This document shows positions 1-8,758 of a DNA stretch of 64,000 nucleotides, one piece after another. Under the pieces are notes generated by a model, which was not told the DNA's origin, searched no databases, and saw nothing but the letters and a program-made list of their open reading frames with translations. Position numbers and translations under genes: made by a program. The stretch's first letter is position 1; every line of letters begins with the position of its first letter. Source of the DNA: Minwuia sp. (lineage in GTDB: Bacteria; Pseudomonadota; Alphaproteobacteria; Minwuiales; Minwuiaceae); contig JARGPL010000027.1 of NCBI GenBank assembly GCA_029210175.1, forward strand, positions 1 to 64,000. Reading direction: 5' to 3'.

Positions 1-245
1 CCAAAGCCAGAACAAAATCAGGCACCATCGAACAACACAAAGGATGCAAAACAGACAGTCACACGTGACCAGCCTCTAAAGACCAAAGCCAACAAACCGC
101 CAGCCTCACATCCCCTTCAATCCAACCATGTCAAACAGCAGGCTGACCAACGGGTGGTCAGCAAATTCCGCGAGACCGAAGTCCTTGGAACCGTTGGGGA
201 CCGAGGCCCCCGGGCACCGCGTCAGGGCGTCGTGCTCTGCAGCGG
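1..245 (-). other. rRNA operon leader (pre-16S), runs off left edge
   Basis: Read leftward, this stretch follows a strong rRNA-type promoter and encodes no convincing protein. On the minus strand it contains TGCTGTTTGACAT (plus 128-140), close to the boxA antitermination element of rRNA leaders, followed by GAAGGGGATGTGAGGC, which resembles the usual alphaproteobacterial pre-16S leader. The 5' end of 16S rRNA is not in the window, so the gene would lie just left of position 1. That it is rRNA is inferred from the promoter and leader, not seen directly. Confidence 0.7.
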
Positions 246-252
246 AGGGCGG

Positions 253-322
253 CTTATAGGCCCCTCCCGGCCAACCTGTCAACAGCGCTGATGACAGATT
301 TTTTGCATTTGCACATTTTTCC
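253..322 (-). promoter_or_regulatory. rRNA-type sigma-70 promoter with UP element
   Basis: On the minus strand there is a perfect -35 TTGACA (plus 277-282), an 18-nt spacer and a -10 TATAAG (plus 253-258). The -10 is followed by a GC-rich GCCGCCCTCC discriminator typical of stringently controlled rrn promoters. An AT-rich tract at plus 291-322 lies just upstream of the -35, where an UP element would sit. Transcription goes left, away from the M23 peptidase gene. A second TTGACA on the plus strand at 361-366 is a weaker candidate promoter for that peptidase. Confidence 0.75.
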
Positions 323-493
323 GCCCGCAACCCCGGTCCACTGCGGTCGAGGGCGTTCTTGACAGTGCCGGGAGAAAACCAGCATCTTCGCGCCGCTGTA
401 CGGCAAGGGCCTGAAAAGCGTATGATTCGGGCGACGGAATGAACGATCCGACCGCATGAACGAGGAGCGCGAAAGCGGCGGGCCCGCCGAACA

Positions 494-535
494 CGACACC
501 AACCCGATGACGACACCAACCCGATGACGACACCC
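494..535. repeat. 17-bp tandem repeat in the M23 5' region
   Basis: The unit CGACACCAACCCGATGA occurs twice without a mismatch (494-510 and 511-527), then as an 8-bp partial copy. It lies 22 bp before the start of the M23 peptidase gene. Nothing else was recognised between 323 and 556 apart from the possible TTGACA at 361 and a TATGAT at 421. Confidence 0.85.
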
Positions 536-556
536 AGAGATGATCAGTGAGCTGCA

Positions 557-2014
557 ATGAGCCTTGAGAGTGCAACGACCCCGGTACGGCGACGCTGGAT
601 CGCCCTCACGATAGCGAGCCTTGCATGTGTCGGTCTTCTTGTAGCGGCAGTGCAGCTTCGCGATGACGACGGTGCGGGCAGCGCGCTCGCCGCAGTCGAC
701 ACGTCCCGCACGACGTTTGGGTCGGAACTTCTGACCACGCGCCGCGACAGCGATCTGGATGCATTCTTCGAATCCCTGAAGCAGCGCCGCGATGAGGCAG
801 CGGGCGCGGATGGCGACACCGACTCCGGGCCGCTGACCGCGCGTCGGGTGGACGCCGTCATCCAGCGCGGCGACACCCTTGCCTCTGCCCTGTCAAAGGC
901 CGGTGCTGACAAGCTCAGCGCCTACAATGCAGCCAAGACCCTGGGCAAGCTGACCGACCTGCGTCGCCTGCGCCCCGGCCAGCAACTGACCATGCTGTTC
1001 GATGGCCGGAACGACCAGCTCGCCGAAGTACGCATCCGGGAAAATGTCGAGCGTACCGTCATTGCCAACCGCGAGATCGCCGGTCTGGACAGTGAGGCCG
1101 CTGCGGCGGCGGACTTCCTGGCCAGCGAAGACGTCCGGGAATTCCAGCAGGAACTGGTGCGGGGCCGTGGCGTCATCGAGGATTCACTCTTCCTCGCCGC
1201 TGATCGGGCCGGGCTGGAGCATGACGTTCTGATCGAACTGATTCGCATCTTCAGTTTCGACGTCGATTTCCAGCGCGAGATCCGCACCGGCGATTCCTTC
1301 GAACTGGTCTACGAGCGCTTTGTCGATGAGGGCGGACTGGTTGCAAAGACCGGTCAGGTCCTCGCCGCGACCCTGACCCTGTCCGGCAAGCCCCTGACCT
1401 ATTACCGCTTCCATCCGAAGGGTGAGCCGCGCGCCGACTATTTCAATGCCAAGGGGCAGAGCGTGCGCAAGACGCTGATGCGCACCCCCATCGACGGCGC
1501 ACGCCTGTCATCCGGCTTCGGCAAGCGTCGCCATCCAGTGCTCGGCTATACCAAGATGCACAAGGGAACCGACTTCGCAGCGCGCCGCGGTACGCCGATC
1601 AAGGCGGCTGGCGATGGCGTCATCGAGGTCATTGGCACCAAGGGCAGCTACGGTCGCTATATCCGCATTCGCCACAACAGTGAGTATTCCACCGCCTACG
1701 CCCACATGAACGGCTATCGCAAGGGCCTGAAACGCAACAGTCGCGTCAGTCAGGGCCAGATCATCGGCTATGTCGGGACCAGTGGACGCTCCACAGGGCC
1801 GCACCTGCACTATGAGGTCCTGAAGAACGGCAAGCAGGTCAATCCGCTGTCAATCAAGCTGCCGACCGGCATCAAGCTGGCCGGGGCGAATCTGAAGGCG
1901 TTCGAAACCCATCGCAGCAAGACCGAGGCGATGGCGGCCAATCTGCCCTGGATTGATGAGATCGCCAGCGCCCGGATCACGCAGAACGAGAGCGTCGCCG
2001 TCAAGCAGCCGTGA
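557..2014 (+). CDS. M23 family metallopeptidase (membrane-anchored murein endopeptidase)
   Basis: The 485-residue protein has an N-terminal membrane anchor at about residues 13-34. A region at about 95-160 contains a LysM/OapA-like stretch (RGDTLASALSKAG). The C-terminal M23 LytM domain carries all zinc ligands: H335 and D339 in HKGTDF, and H416/H418 in GPHLHYE. Such proteins cleave peptidoglycan cross-links in the periplasm or activate amidases during growth and division. The gene stands alone, divergent from the rRNA promoter, with a weak ribosome binding site. The exact role (endopeptidase or activator) is not determined. Confidence 0.93.
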   Translation: MSLESATTPVRRRWIALTIASLACVGLLVAAVQLRDDDGAGSALAAVDTSRTTFGSELLTTRRDSDLDAFFESLKQRRDEAAGADGDTDSGPLTARRVDAVIQRGDTLASALSKAGADKLSAYNAAKTLGKLTDLRRLRPGQQLTMLFDGRNDQLAEVRIRENVERTVIANREIAGLDSEAAAAADFLASEDVREFQQELVRGRGVIEDSLFLAADRAGLEHDVLIELIRIFSFDVDFQREIRTGDSFELVYERFVDEGGLVAKTGQVLAATLTLSGKPLTYYRFHPKGEPRADYFNAKGQSVRKTLMRTPIDGARLSSGFGKRRHPVLGYTKMHKGTDFAARRGTPIKAAGDGVIEVIGTKGSYGRYIRIRHNSEYSTAYAHMNGYRKGLKRNSRVSQGQIIGYVGTSGRSTGPHLHYEVLKNGKQVNPLSIKLPTGIKLAGANLKAFETHRSKTEAMAANLPWIDEIASARITQNESVAVKQP

Positions 2015-2044
2015 CAGGCACATCGGGCCGCCCGGACCGGGACC

Positions 2045-3235
2045 TCAGGCAGGGTTTCGGGCGAGGGTCTGCCGCGCGATGATGATGCGCTGCATCTCGT
2101 TCGTGCCTTCGCCGATGCACATCAACGGCGCGTCGCGGAAATAGCGTTCCACGTGATATTCCTGGCTGTAGCCATAGGCGCCGTGAATACGCATGCACTC
2201 GGTCGCATTCTCCAGTGCGGATTCGGAGGCGAAGAGCTTTGCCATGCCGGCTTCCATGTCGCAGCGCTCCCCCCGGTCATAGGCTCTGGCGGCGTCTTCC
2301 GTCAGCAGGCGGGCTGCCCGGCAGCGCGTCGCCATGTCCCCCAGTTTCAGCTGGATGGCCTGATGTTCGCTGATCGGCTTGCCCATGGTCTCGCGCACCT
2401 GCGCATATTCAACCGCACGATCCAGCGCGGCCTGCGCCACACCAACGCCGCGGGCGGCAATGTTGATGCGGCCGAGTTCCAGCCCGCCAACCGTCTGGCG
2501 AAACCCCTGCCCCGGCACCCCGCCGATCAGATTGTCGGCCGGCAGGCGATAATCCTCGAACATCAGTTCGGCTGAATCGATGCCCTTGTAGCCGAGCTTC
2601 TTCAGCTTCCGACCCGTCGTGAACCCTTCACCCTTTTCAGCGATGAACAGGCTGATCCCCTTGTGGCGGGGTTCGATGTCCCAGTCGGTCTTGACCAGCA
2701 GGGCCACGCAACCGCCCTCGATCCCGTTGGAAATCCACGTCTTGGCACCATTGACGACATAGCTGTCGCCGTCGCGCACCGCCCGGGTGCGGATCGCCTG
2801 CAGATCGGTTCCGCAATGGGGTTCCGTAAGGGCCAGGCCCCCGCGCAGGTCGCCGCTGGCGAAGCGTGGCAGGAAATGTGCCTTCTGTGCGTCGGTCCCG
2901 AACCGCTCCACCGCAGCCGCCATCATCAGGTGTGAATTGAAGATGCCGGTGAGCGACATCCAGACCTCGGATATGCGCGCGACGATCTTCGAATAGGTCT
3001 GGGCGGGCAGGCCAAGCCCACCCCACTCCCGACCGATCGTGGCGCCGAACAGCCCCAGATCGCGCATCTGGGCCACCATCTCGTGTGGGTAGGTATCGGC
3101 GTGTTCCAGATCCAGCACCCGGTCCCGGACGTCGCGTTCCAGCCAGCGGTCAATCGTGTCCATCAGCTGGCGTTCATCGGCTTCCGTGATGCTTTCGCCA
3201 TTGCGTCCGACGATCAGGCGTTCCGGTTCCGTCAT
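2045..3235 (-). CDS. Acyl-CoA dehydrogenase
   Basis: This 396-residue FAD enzyme oxidises acyl-CoA to 2,3-enoyl-CoA. The standard three-domain order is visible: an N-terminal helical domain, a middle beta domain with LTEPHCGTD and the WISNG flavin-binding segments, and a C-terminal helical domain. The C-terminal GEGTNEMQ carries the catalytic-base region. A GGGGAGGGA ribosome binding site precedes the ATG. It lies 33 bp downstream of a MaoC dehydratase gene on the same strand, so the two likely form an operon for consecutive dehydrogenation and hydration. The substrate is unknown; the sequence looks more short/branched-chain or glutaryl-type than long-chain. Confidence 0.93.
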   Translation of the reverse strand: MTEPERLIVGRNGESITEADERQLMDTIDRWLERDVRDRVLDLEHADTYPHEMVAQMRDLGLFGATIGREWGGLGLPAQTYSKIVARISEVWMSLTGIFNSHLMMAAAVERFGTDAQKAHFLPRFASGDLRGGLALTEPHCGTDLQAIRTRAVRDGDSYVVNGAKTWISNGIEGGCVALLVKTDWDIEPRHKGISLFIAEKGEGFTTGRKLKKLGYKGIDSAELMFEDYRLPADNLIGGVPGQGFRQTVGGLELGRINIAARGVGVAQAALDRAVEYAQVRETMGKPISEHQAIQLKLGDMATRCRAARLLTEDAARAYDRGERCDMEAGMAKLFASESALENATECMRIHGAYGYSQEYHVERYFRDAPLMCIGEGTNEMQRIIIARQTLARNPA

Positions 3236-3268
3236 TTCATTCCCTCCCCAGGGATCGTTGGTGATCCA

Positions 3269-3799
3269 TCAATCGATCTCGTGGCCACGCCGTGGCACCA
3301 GAACCGTCCGCCGGTAGGATATCACCAGCGTGCCATCCTGCTTGAAGCCGCGGGTCTCCACCGTGACGATGCCATCGTTGGGGCGGGACGCGGATGCACG
3401 CACGTCCAGCACTTCGGATTCCGCAGTCAGGGTGTCGCCATGAAACACCGGTGCCGGCATCCTGATGTCCGTCCAGCCCAGGTTCGCCACCGCCTTCTGA
3501 CTGACGTCGGACACACTCAGCCCGGTCACGACTGACAGGGTCAGCGCCGAGTTGACGATGGGCCGCCCGAATTCCGACCTTGCCGCGTAGGCATGGTCGA
3601 AATGCAGGGGATGCTGATTCATGGTCAGCAAGGTGAACCAGGTGTTGTCGGCCTCCGAAATCGTCCGGCCAGGCCGGTGTTCGTAGATGTCACCGGGCGC
3701 AAAGTCCTCGTAACAGCGCCCGAAGGATTCCCTCAGACGCCGTCCCGCTGTCCCACCGCTTTCCGCGCCACCACCAACGTCCTGAATGTTCCTGACCAT
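3269..3799 (-). CDS. MaoC family enoyl-CoA hydratase/dehydratase
   Basis: This is a single hot-dog MaoC domain of 176 residues. The hydratase motif appears as NQHPLHFDHAYA, followed by FGRPIVNSALTLSVV; the N/D-H catalytic pair is therefore present in slightly modified form. It probably hydrates an enoyl-CoA made by the acyl-CoA dehydrogenase encoded just downstream. The ATG follows a good GGGGAGGG site. A relative of mesaconyl/beta-methylmalyl-CoA dehydratases is possible, but the substrate cannot be read from the sequence. Confidence 0.9.
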   Translation of the reverse strand: MVRNIQDVGGGAESGGTAGRRLRESFGRCYEDFAPGDIYEHRPGRTISEADNTWFTLLTMNQHPLHFDHAYAARSEFGRPIVNSALTLSVVTGLSVSDVSQKAVANLGWTDIRMPAPVFHGDTLTAESEVLDVRASASRPNDGIVTVETRGFKQDGTLVISYRRTVLVPRRGHEID

Positions 3800-3856
3800 C
3801 TCTCACCCTCCCCGGTGATCCTGTCTGCTGCCCGATCCTAACGCCCAGCCTTGTCC

Positions 3857-4501
3857 TCAGGCGACTGTCTTGTCCTTGAACCTGCAGACGTCGCTCACCC
3901 GGCACCTGGGGCAATCGGGCTTTCGCGCCTTGCAGACATAGCGTCCGTGCAGGATCAGCCAGTGATGCGCATGTAGCATGAAATGTTCCGGAACGCGCTT
4001 CTCGAGCAGCGTCTCCACAGCCAGAGGTGTCTTGCCGGGCGCCAGCCCGGTCCGGTTGCTGACACGGAACAGGTGGGTATCGACGGCAATCGTCGGCTGG
4101 GCGAACCAGTTGTTCAGGACAACGTTCGCTGTCTTGCGCCCGACACCGGCCAGCGCCTCCAGTTCTTCGCGCGTGTCCGGCACCTCCCCACCGTGACGGT
4201 CGAGAAGTTGCTGGCTGAGCTGGATCACGTTCTTGGCCTTGTTGCGGAACAACCCGATGGTCCTGACGTAGTCCCTGACCTTGTCTTCCCCCAGCGCCAG
4301 CATCGCCGCCGGTGTGTCTGCAGCCTTGAAGAGCGGGCCGGTGGCGCGGTTGACGCCCACGTCCGTCGCCTGGGCAGAAAGGACGACAGCCACCAGCAGG
4401 GTGAAGGCACTGTCGTAGACCAGTTCACCCTTCGGTTCCGGCAAGGCGTCCGAGAGGCGCTGGAAGAAAACCTCCACATCCGCCTTCTTCATGCGTGCCA
4501 T
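3857..4501 (-). CDS. nth: Endonuclease III (DNA glycosylase/AP lyase)
   Basis: The protein removes oxidised pyrimidines and cleaves the abasic site in base excision repair. Its 214 residues contain the helix-hairpin-helix LAGVGRKTANV with catalytic K123, the catalytic D141 in VDTHLFRV, and the 4Fe-4S cluster ligands C190, C197, C200 and C206 (Cx6Cx2Cx5C). An upstream TTG at 4537 would add 12 residues. The ATG at 4501 is chosen because AGGGGAG lies immediately in front of it. The gene is divergent from the MscS-like gene. Confidence 0.96.
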   Translation of the reverse strand: MARMKKADVEVFFQRLSDALPEPKGELVYDSAFTLLVAVVLSAQATDVGVNRATGPLFKAADTPAAMLALGEDKVRDYVRTIGLFRNKAKNVIQLSQQLLDRHGGEVPDTREELEALAGVGRKTANVVLNNWFAQPTIAVDTHLFRVSNRTGLAPGKTPLAVETLLEKRVPEHFMLHAHHWLILHGRYVCKARKPDCPRCRVSDVCRFKDKTVA

Positions 4502-4612
4502 TCGCGCTCCCCTCGATGCTTCATTTCCGTCACTCAATGTTCCATTTGCGAACCAAAGTTCAACAAAAAACCGTGACTCAGCGGGATGCTGCTATGCTCC
4601 ACCTGATCGGCC

Positions 4613-4631
4613 CCTGACGCCATCTGTCAGG
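4613..4631 (+). other. Small hairpin in mscS-like 5' leader
   Basis: CCTGAC (4613-4618) and GTCAGG (4626-4631) form a perfect 6-bp stem with a 7-nt loop, about 35 nt before the MscS-like start codon. The 128-bp divergent region also contains a TATGCT that could be a -10 box, but no clear -35. The function is unknown. Confidence 0.4.
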
Positions 4632-4665
4632 CGCGACCAATTCCAATCAAGGGAAATCGCCGAAC

Positions 4666-5499
4666 ATGGAAAAGATGTCCGGACTGTCTGACTCCGTTCT
4701 CGCCACGCTTTCCGACCTGACCGCACAGTTCATAGCGTTCCTGCCGAACCTTGTTGCCGCTCTGATCCTGGCGCTCGTCGGCTGGCTCGTCGCCCGCCTG
4801 ATGAGGACCATCACGCTGCGCCTGTCGGGCGGCATCAGCCGGTTGACGGACCGCATGCCGCTTGGTCTGTCGGAGGTCGCTGGCGGACGCCCGCTGGGCC
4901 GGATTCTGAGCGAGATCGTGTATTGGTCGATCCTGATCCTGTTCCTGGCGACAGCGGGCAGCATGCTGGGTCTGGATGTACTGTCCGCCTGGCTTGAAGA
5001 ACTGATCATCTGGCTGCCAAGCATCCTGTCGGGTCTGCTGATCATCGCTGCGGGCCTGGTGATGGGCAACCTGGCCTACCGCATGTCGGTGAACATGCTG
5101 ACATCCCTGTCCACGACGCAGCGCGAGGTCACGGGCCGCACGCTGCAGGCGGTAACCGTCGGCATGCTGCTGATCGTCGGTGTCGACCAGGTCGGGATCG
5201 ATGTGACCATCGTCATCACCGTGGTGGGGATCGTACTGGCGGCCATTCTGGGCGGAGCAGCGGTCGCATTTGCCCTCGGTGCCCGGACGCTGGTCGCCAA
5301 CCTGATCGGCGCGCGACATCTGGGTCCCGACTATCGGGTCGGCGAGCGCGTGCGCGTGGGTGAGGTTCAGGGCACCATTCTGGCCCTGACCGCAACCGCC
5401 GTGGTCATCGAAACGGAGCGCGGTCGCGCGTCCGTCCCCGCCAAGGCATTCCTGGAACAAACCAGCATGATCATCGGGGAGGACGTGGATGATGCGTGA
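4666..5499 (+). CDS. Small-conductance mechanosensitive channel-like protein
   Basis: The 277-residue inner-membrane protein has four hydrophobic segments and two conserved-TM-helix repeats. A glycine/alanine-rich pore helix (about residues 195-220) precedes a short MscS-type beta domain (YRVGERVRVGEVQG, then VIETERGRASVPAKAF). It lacks the large C-terminal alpha/beta cage of classical MscS, so it is a minimal member of the family. The stop overlaps the next gene by 11 bp. The operon continues with two MgtE-related genes, suggesting a link between osmotic or ion gating and magnesium transport. Confidence 0.85.
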   Translation: MEKMSGLSDSVLATLSDLTAQFIAFLPNLVAALILALVGWLVARLMRTITLRLSGGISRLTDRMPLGLSEVAGGRPLGRILSEIVYWSILILFLATAGSMLGLDVLSAWLEELIIWLPSILSGLLIIAAGLVMGNLAYRMSVNMLTSLSTTQREVTGRTLQAVTVGMLLIVGVDQVGIDVTIVITVVGIVLAAILGGAAVAFALGARTLVANLIGARHLGPDYRVGERVRVGEVQGTILALTATAVVIETERGRASVPAKAFLEQTSMIIGEDVDDA

Positions 5500-6337
5500 T
5501 CCCCTGCTTCACGTGGTGACCCAGTTCATCGTCGAACATCCCAGCGCCGCCGCACGCAGTCTGAACGACTGGGAACCGGCACGTATCGGGGCGGTCATGG
5601 GCCGTCTTGACCGTGAAGGTGCCCGGAAATTGCTGGACCACCTGGACCCGCGCAAGGCCCTTCCGGTTCTGCTGGGCATGGCGGACAACAGTCGTGCCAC
5701 ACTGATACGCGCCACGGCACCGTCCGACATCGCCCGCATGCTGCGGCAGGCGGACGAAAGCGACGCCGCTGCCTTGCTGGAAAGCCTGCCGAAGACGTTG
5801 CGCGCGCGGGTGGCACTGGTGATGAGCCAGCCGAAATCGTCCGTCGGGGCGTTGATGGCAACCGAGATCGTGCGTGCCCGAGGCGCGGAAACGGTCGAGA
5901 CCGTTACCAGCCGTGTCCGGAAAGCCCGGCCTGCACCCGGGGCACCGATATATCTGGTGGATGGCGCCAATCGACCGACCGGCGCCCTGTCGGCACTGGA
6001 TCTGATGCGCGCCACGCCGGATACCCTTATCGCGGATCTGCCCAAGGATGACGTGGCCCCGGTGTCGGCAGCGATGGCCATTCACATGGCCGTATCTGAG
6101 GACGACTGGCTGACGCATGAGGTGAGACCCGCTGTGGACCGCCGGGGACGCCTGGTCGGCTGTATCGGCTACGGTGATCTGCGCCGCGCACTTCAGACCG
6201 GGCATGAGACACAGCGCGAAAGCAAGGGGCATTCCGCCCTGGGCACCATCGTGGCGCTGGAAACCGGTCTGGCAGGAACCATGACAGCACTGCTGGCAGG
6301 GCGAACCACACCCGAAAGTCGGGAGGACCGGGCATGA
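5489..6337 (+). CDS. Soluble MgtE N-domain/CBS protein
   Basis: This 282-residue protein matches the cytosolic half of an MgtE magnesium channel. It has a superhelical MgtE-N domain at about residues 15-120 and a CBS-pair-like region at about 125-230 (GALMATEIV, then RPAVDRRGRLVGCIGYGDL). The transmembrane domain is absent. It overlaps the MscS-like gene upstream by 11 bp and the full-length mgtE downstream by 4 bp (ATGA). In MgtE these domains sense cytosolic Mg2+ and gate the pore. This stand-alone copy may therefore be a regulatory subunit, which is inference. Confidence 0.85.
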   Translation: MMRDPLLHVVTQFIVEHPSAAARSLNDWEPARIGAVMGRLDREGARKLLDHLDPRKALPVLLGMADNSRATLIRATAPSDIARMLRQADESDAAALLESLPKTLRARVALVMSQPKSSVGALMATEIVRARGAETVETVTSRVRKARPAPGAPIYLVDGANRPTGALSALDLMRATPDTLIADLPKDDVAPVSAAMAIHMAVSEDDWLTHEVRPAVDRRGRLVGCIGYGDLRRALQTGHETQRESKGHSALGTIVALETGLAGTMTALLAGRTTPESREDRA

Positions 6338-7659
6338 GTGCGGTTGCAGTGACACCCGAAGCCGATGCCGATCTGCTGCATCTGGTTACCGCCTATGCAG
6401 AAAGCTTTCCGCGGGAAGCGGCGGCTGGCCTGGATGAGTTGGAAGCCGAACAGGTTGTTACCGCCTTGCGGCCCATGGATGCCGACCAGCTGGTGGCCAG
6501 CTGGCGTCATATTTCGTCCGGGCAGGCTGCGGCAGTCGCCCCCCTGCTGGACGACGCGGCCGTGGAAGTATTGATCTCGCGGATCGACAGGGGTGATGCC
6601 GCGCGGCTGCTGACGCCCTTCAACAAGGACCGGCGGGAGAAGATCCTGACCGCGGTTGGCGGCAGCATCCATCGGGAAATCGACGAGATCCTGGCCTTTC
6701 CGCCAGGCACCGCCGGAAACCTGATGCAGACCAGTGTCATCACCTTGCGCAATTCGGCCAGTGTCGAGGCCGCGATCCGGCTGCTGCGCCAGACCCCCGA
6801 CTATCAGCCGGTTTCCATTCTGGTAACGGATGACGAAGGCCGGCTGACCGGACGGGTTCAGTGCAAGACACTGTTGCTGGCCGACCCGGCGCAGCAGTTG
6901 TCCGAACTGACCGTCGGTGTCCCGGCGGCACTGTCGCCCATGGACCCGCAGACGACGATTGCGGAAACATTCGAGAAGCTGCACATCGGCGAACTGCCGG
7001 TGATCGGCCCCGATGGCCGCCCGATCGGACTGGTTGGCAATCAGGCGATGATCGAGGCGGTGCGGGCCGACGCAACAGCCACGGCACAGACCATGGTGGG
7101 CGGCAGCCGGGACGAGAATGCGCTTTCGACCAGCCTGTTCGCGGTACGCAAGCGCCAGCCCTGGCTGCAGATCAACCTGCTGACAGCCTTTCTGGCCGCG
7201 TCGGTCGTCGGCATTTTCGAGGATACGATTGCCCAGGTCACAGCCCTTGCGATCCTGTTGCCCGTCGTCGCCGGTCAGTCCGGCAATGCGGGTGCCCAGG
7301 CCCTGGCCGTGACAATGCGTGGCCTCGCACTGCGGGAAATCCGGGTGGCGGACTGGGTGCGCGTCACACGCAAGGAGGTGCAGGCCGGCCTGCTGAATGG
7401 ACTGGGCATCGCCCTGACCTGCGGCATCGGCGTGCTGATCTGGAGTGGCAATCCGGGGCTGATGCTGGTCATCGTGGTCTCCATGGTCATCTCGATGGTG
7501 GCGGCGGGCACATCGGGTGCGCTGGTGCCGATCATCCTCGCCAGACTGAAGCAGGACCCGGCGGTGGCATCATCCATCATCCTGACGACGGTGACGGACA
7601 TCGTCGGCTTCTTCTCGTTCCTCGGCATCGCGACCCTGTTGTTCTCCATGCTGGTCTGA
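6334..7659 (+). CDS. mgtE: Magnesium transporter MgtE
   Basis: The 441-residue protein has the full MgtE architecture. There is an N-domain at about residues 10-125, a CBS pair at about 130-255, and a C-terminal five-helix membrane domain starting near residue 285. The membrane part contains the pore-lining signature PVVAGQSGNAGAQALAVTMR. It imports Mg2+ down the gradient and closes when the cytosolic domains bind Mg2+. It is translationally coupled (ATGA) to the soluble MgtE-like gene before it. Confidence 0.94.
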   Translation: MSAVAVTPEADADLLHLVTAYAESFPREAAAGLDELEAEQVVTALRPMDADQLVASWRHISSGQAAAVAPLLDDAAVEVLISRIDRGDAARLLTPFNKDRREKILTAVGGSIHREIDEILAFPPGTAGNLMQTSVITLRNSASVEAAIRLLRQTPDYQPVSILVTDDEGRLTGRVQCKTLLLADPAQQLSELTVGVPAALSPMDPQTTIAETFEKLHIGELPVIGPDGRPIGLVGNQAMIEAVRADATATAQTMVGGSRDENALSTSLFAVRKRQPWLQINLLTAFLAASVVGIFEDTIAQVTALAILLPVVAGQSGNAGAQALAVTMRGLALREIRVADWVRVTRKEVQAGLLNGLGIALTCGIGVLIWSGNPGLMLVIVVSMVISMVAAGTSGALVPIILARLKQDPAVASSIILTTVTDIVGFFSFLGIATLLFSMLV

Positions 7660-7772
7660 TGCGCGGCTGAACGCATTGCGGCGGCTGCGTCAATCTGCGA
7701 TGTGCGTGCCCTCAACCATGACCGGCCCCAATTCCGGGGCATGACGGGCAGCGAAGGGGAGGACACATCAGC

Positions 7773-8672
7773 ATGCGCAGGATCTTCGATCTGCCCTATC
7801 TGCTGCTGGTCCTGACACCGCTGTTCTGGGCCGGGAACTTTCTGGTCGGGCGCGGCGTGGCGGAGACGGTGCCGCCGGTCGGCCTGGCGTTCTGGCGCTG
7901 GGCGGTCGGGTTGCTGATCATCCTGCCATTCGCCTGGCCGCAGATCCGCCGGGACTGGCCGGTCTATCGTGCCAACTGGCCCATCATCCTGGTGCTTTCC
8001 ATACTCGGCGTGAGCTGTTTCAACACCATGCTCTATGTGGGCGTGGCGCAGACCGAGGCCTTCAACGGCTCCCTGATCCAGTCCACCATGCCTGTCTGGA
8101 TCGCCGTGCTGTCGTTCCTGTTCTTCCGGGACCGTCCGGGGCGCTGGCAGATCGCCGGGATCATCGTATCCCTTACCGGCGTGGCCACGATCATCATGCG
8201 CGGCGACCCGACCAACATCAGCGATCTGACCTTCAACCCCGGTGATGTCTGGGTGCTGGTGGCCGTCATCTGCTACGGCGGCTATTCCGCCCTGCTGCGC
8301 CGCCGGCCAGCTGTCGGGCCATTGGGTTTTCTGGCCATGACCTTCATTGTTGGCGATATTGTCCTGGCACCGTTCTATGCCTACGAAATGCTGGTGGTGG
8401 AGCGTTTCGTCCCCCTGAACGGCACGGCACTCGCGTCCGTGCTCTACGTCAGCCTTTTCGCATCCGTGCTGGCCTACATGTTCTGGAACCGCGGCATCGA
8501 ACTGATCGGCGCGAACAGGGCGGGGGTGTTCATTCATCTGGTGCCTGCGTTCGTGGCCATTGGTGCCGTCACGATCCTGGACGAACATCCGCAACTGTTC
8601 CATGCGGCGGGCATCGTGCTGATCCTCTGCGGTGTCTTCCTGACCACGCGCAAGGCGCGCGCTGTCGCCTGA
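7773..8672 (+). CDS. DMT superfamily transporter (EamA family)
   Basis: This 299-residue inner-membrane protein has about ten transmembrane segments in two EamA repeats (roughly residues 8-140 and 155-292). The repeats end in the usual FFRDRPGRWQIAG and LDEHPQLFHAAG segments. Members export amino acids, purines or drugs; the substrate is not predictable here. The ATG follows GGGGAGGA. It lies 113 bp after mgtE and is likely its own transcription unit. Confidence 0.92.
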   Translation: MRRIFDLPYLLLVLTPLFWAGNFLVGRGVAETVPPVGLAFWRWAVGLLIILPFAWPQIRRDWPVYRANWPIILVLSILGVSCFNTMLYVGVAQTEAFNGSLIQSTMPVWIAVLSFLFFRDRPGRWQIAGIIVSLTGVATIIMRGDPTNISDLTFNPGDVWVLVAVICYGGYSALLRRRPAVGPLGFLAMTFIVGDIVLAPFYAYEMLVVERFVPLNGTALASVLYVSLFASVLAYMFWNRGIELIGANRAGVFIHLVPAFVAIGAVTILDEHPQLFHAAGIVLILCGVFLTTRKARAVA

Positions 8673-8758
8673 CGGGCACCCTGGATCAGACCAGCCTTGT
8701 CTCCGCGCCGGAACTGACCACTTCTATCAGAGGATCCACCGAAACGCAGGAGAGACTG

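Noticed and set aside
1-519. Short leftward protein frames at the left edge
   Set aside because: They overlap the rRNA-type promoter and leader, lack ribosome binding sites and show no domain.
7275-8603. Leftward open frame of 442 codons opposite mgtE and the EamA gene
   Set aside because: Low-complexity His/Asp/Gln-rich translation typical of antisense of membrane proteins; it spans two genes and the gap between them.
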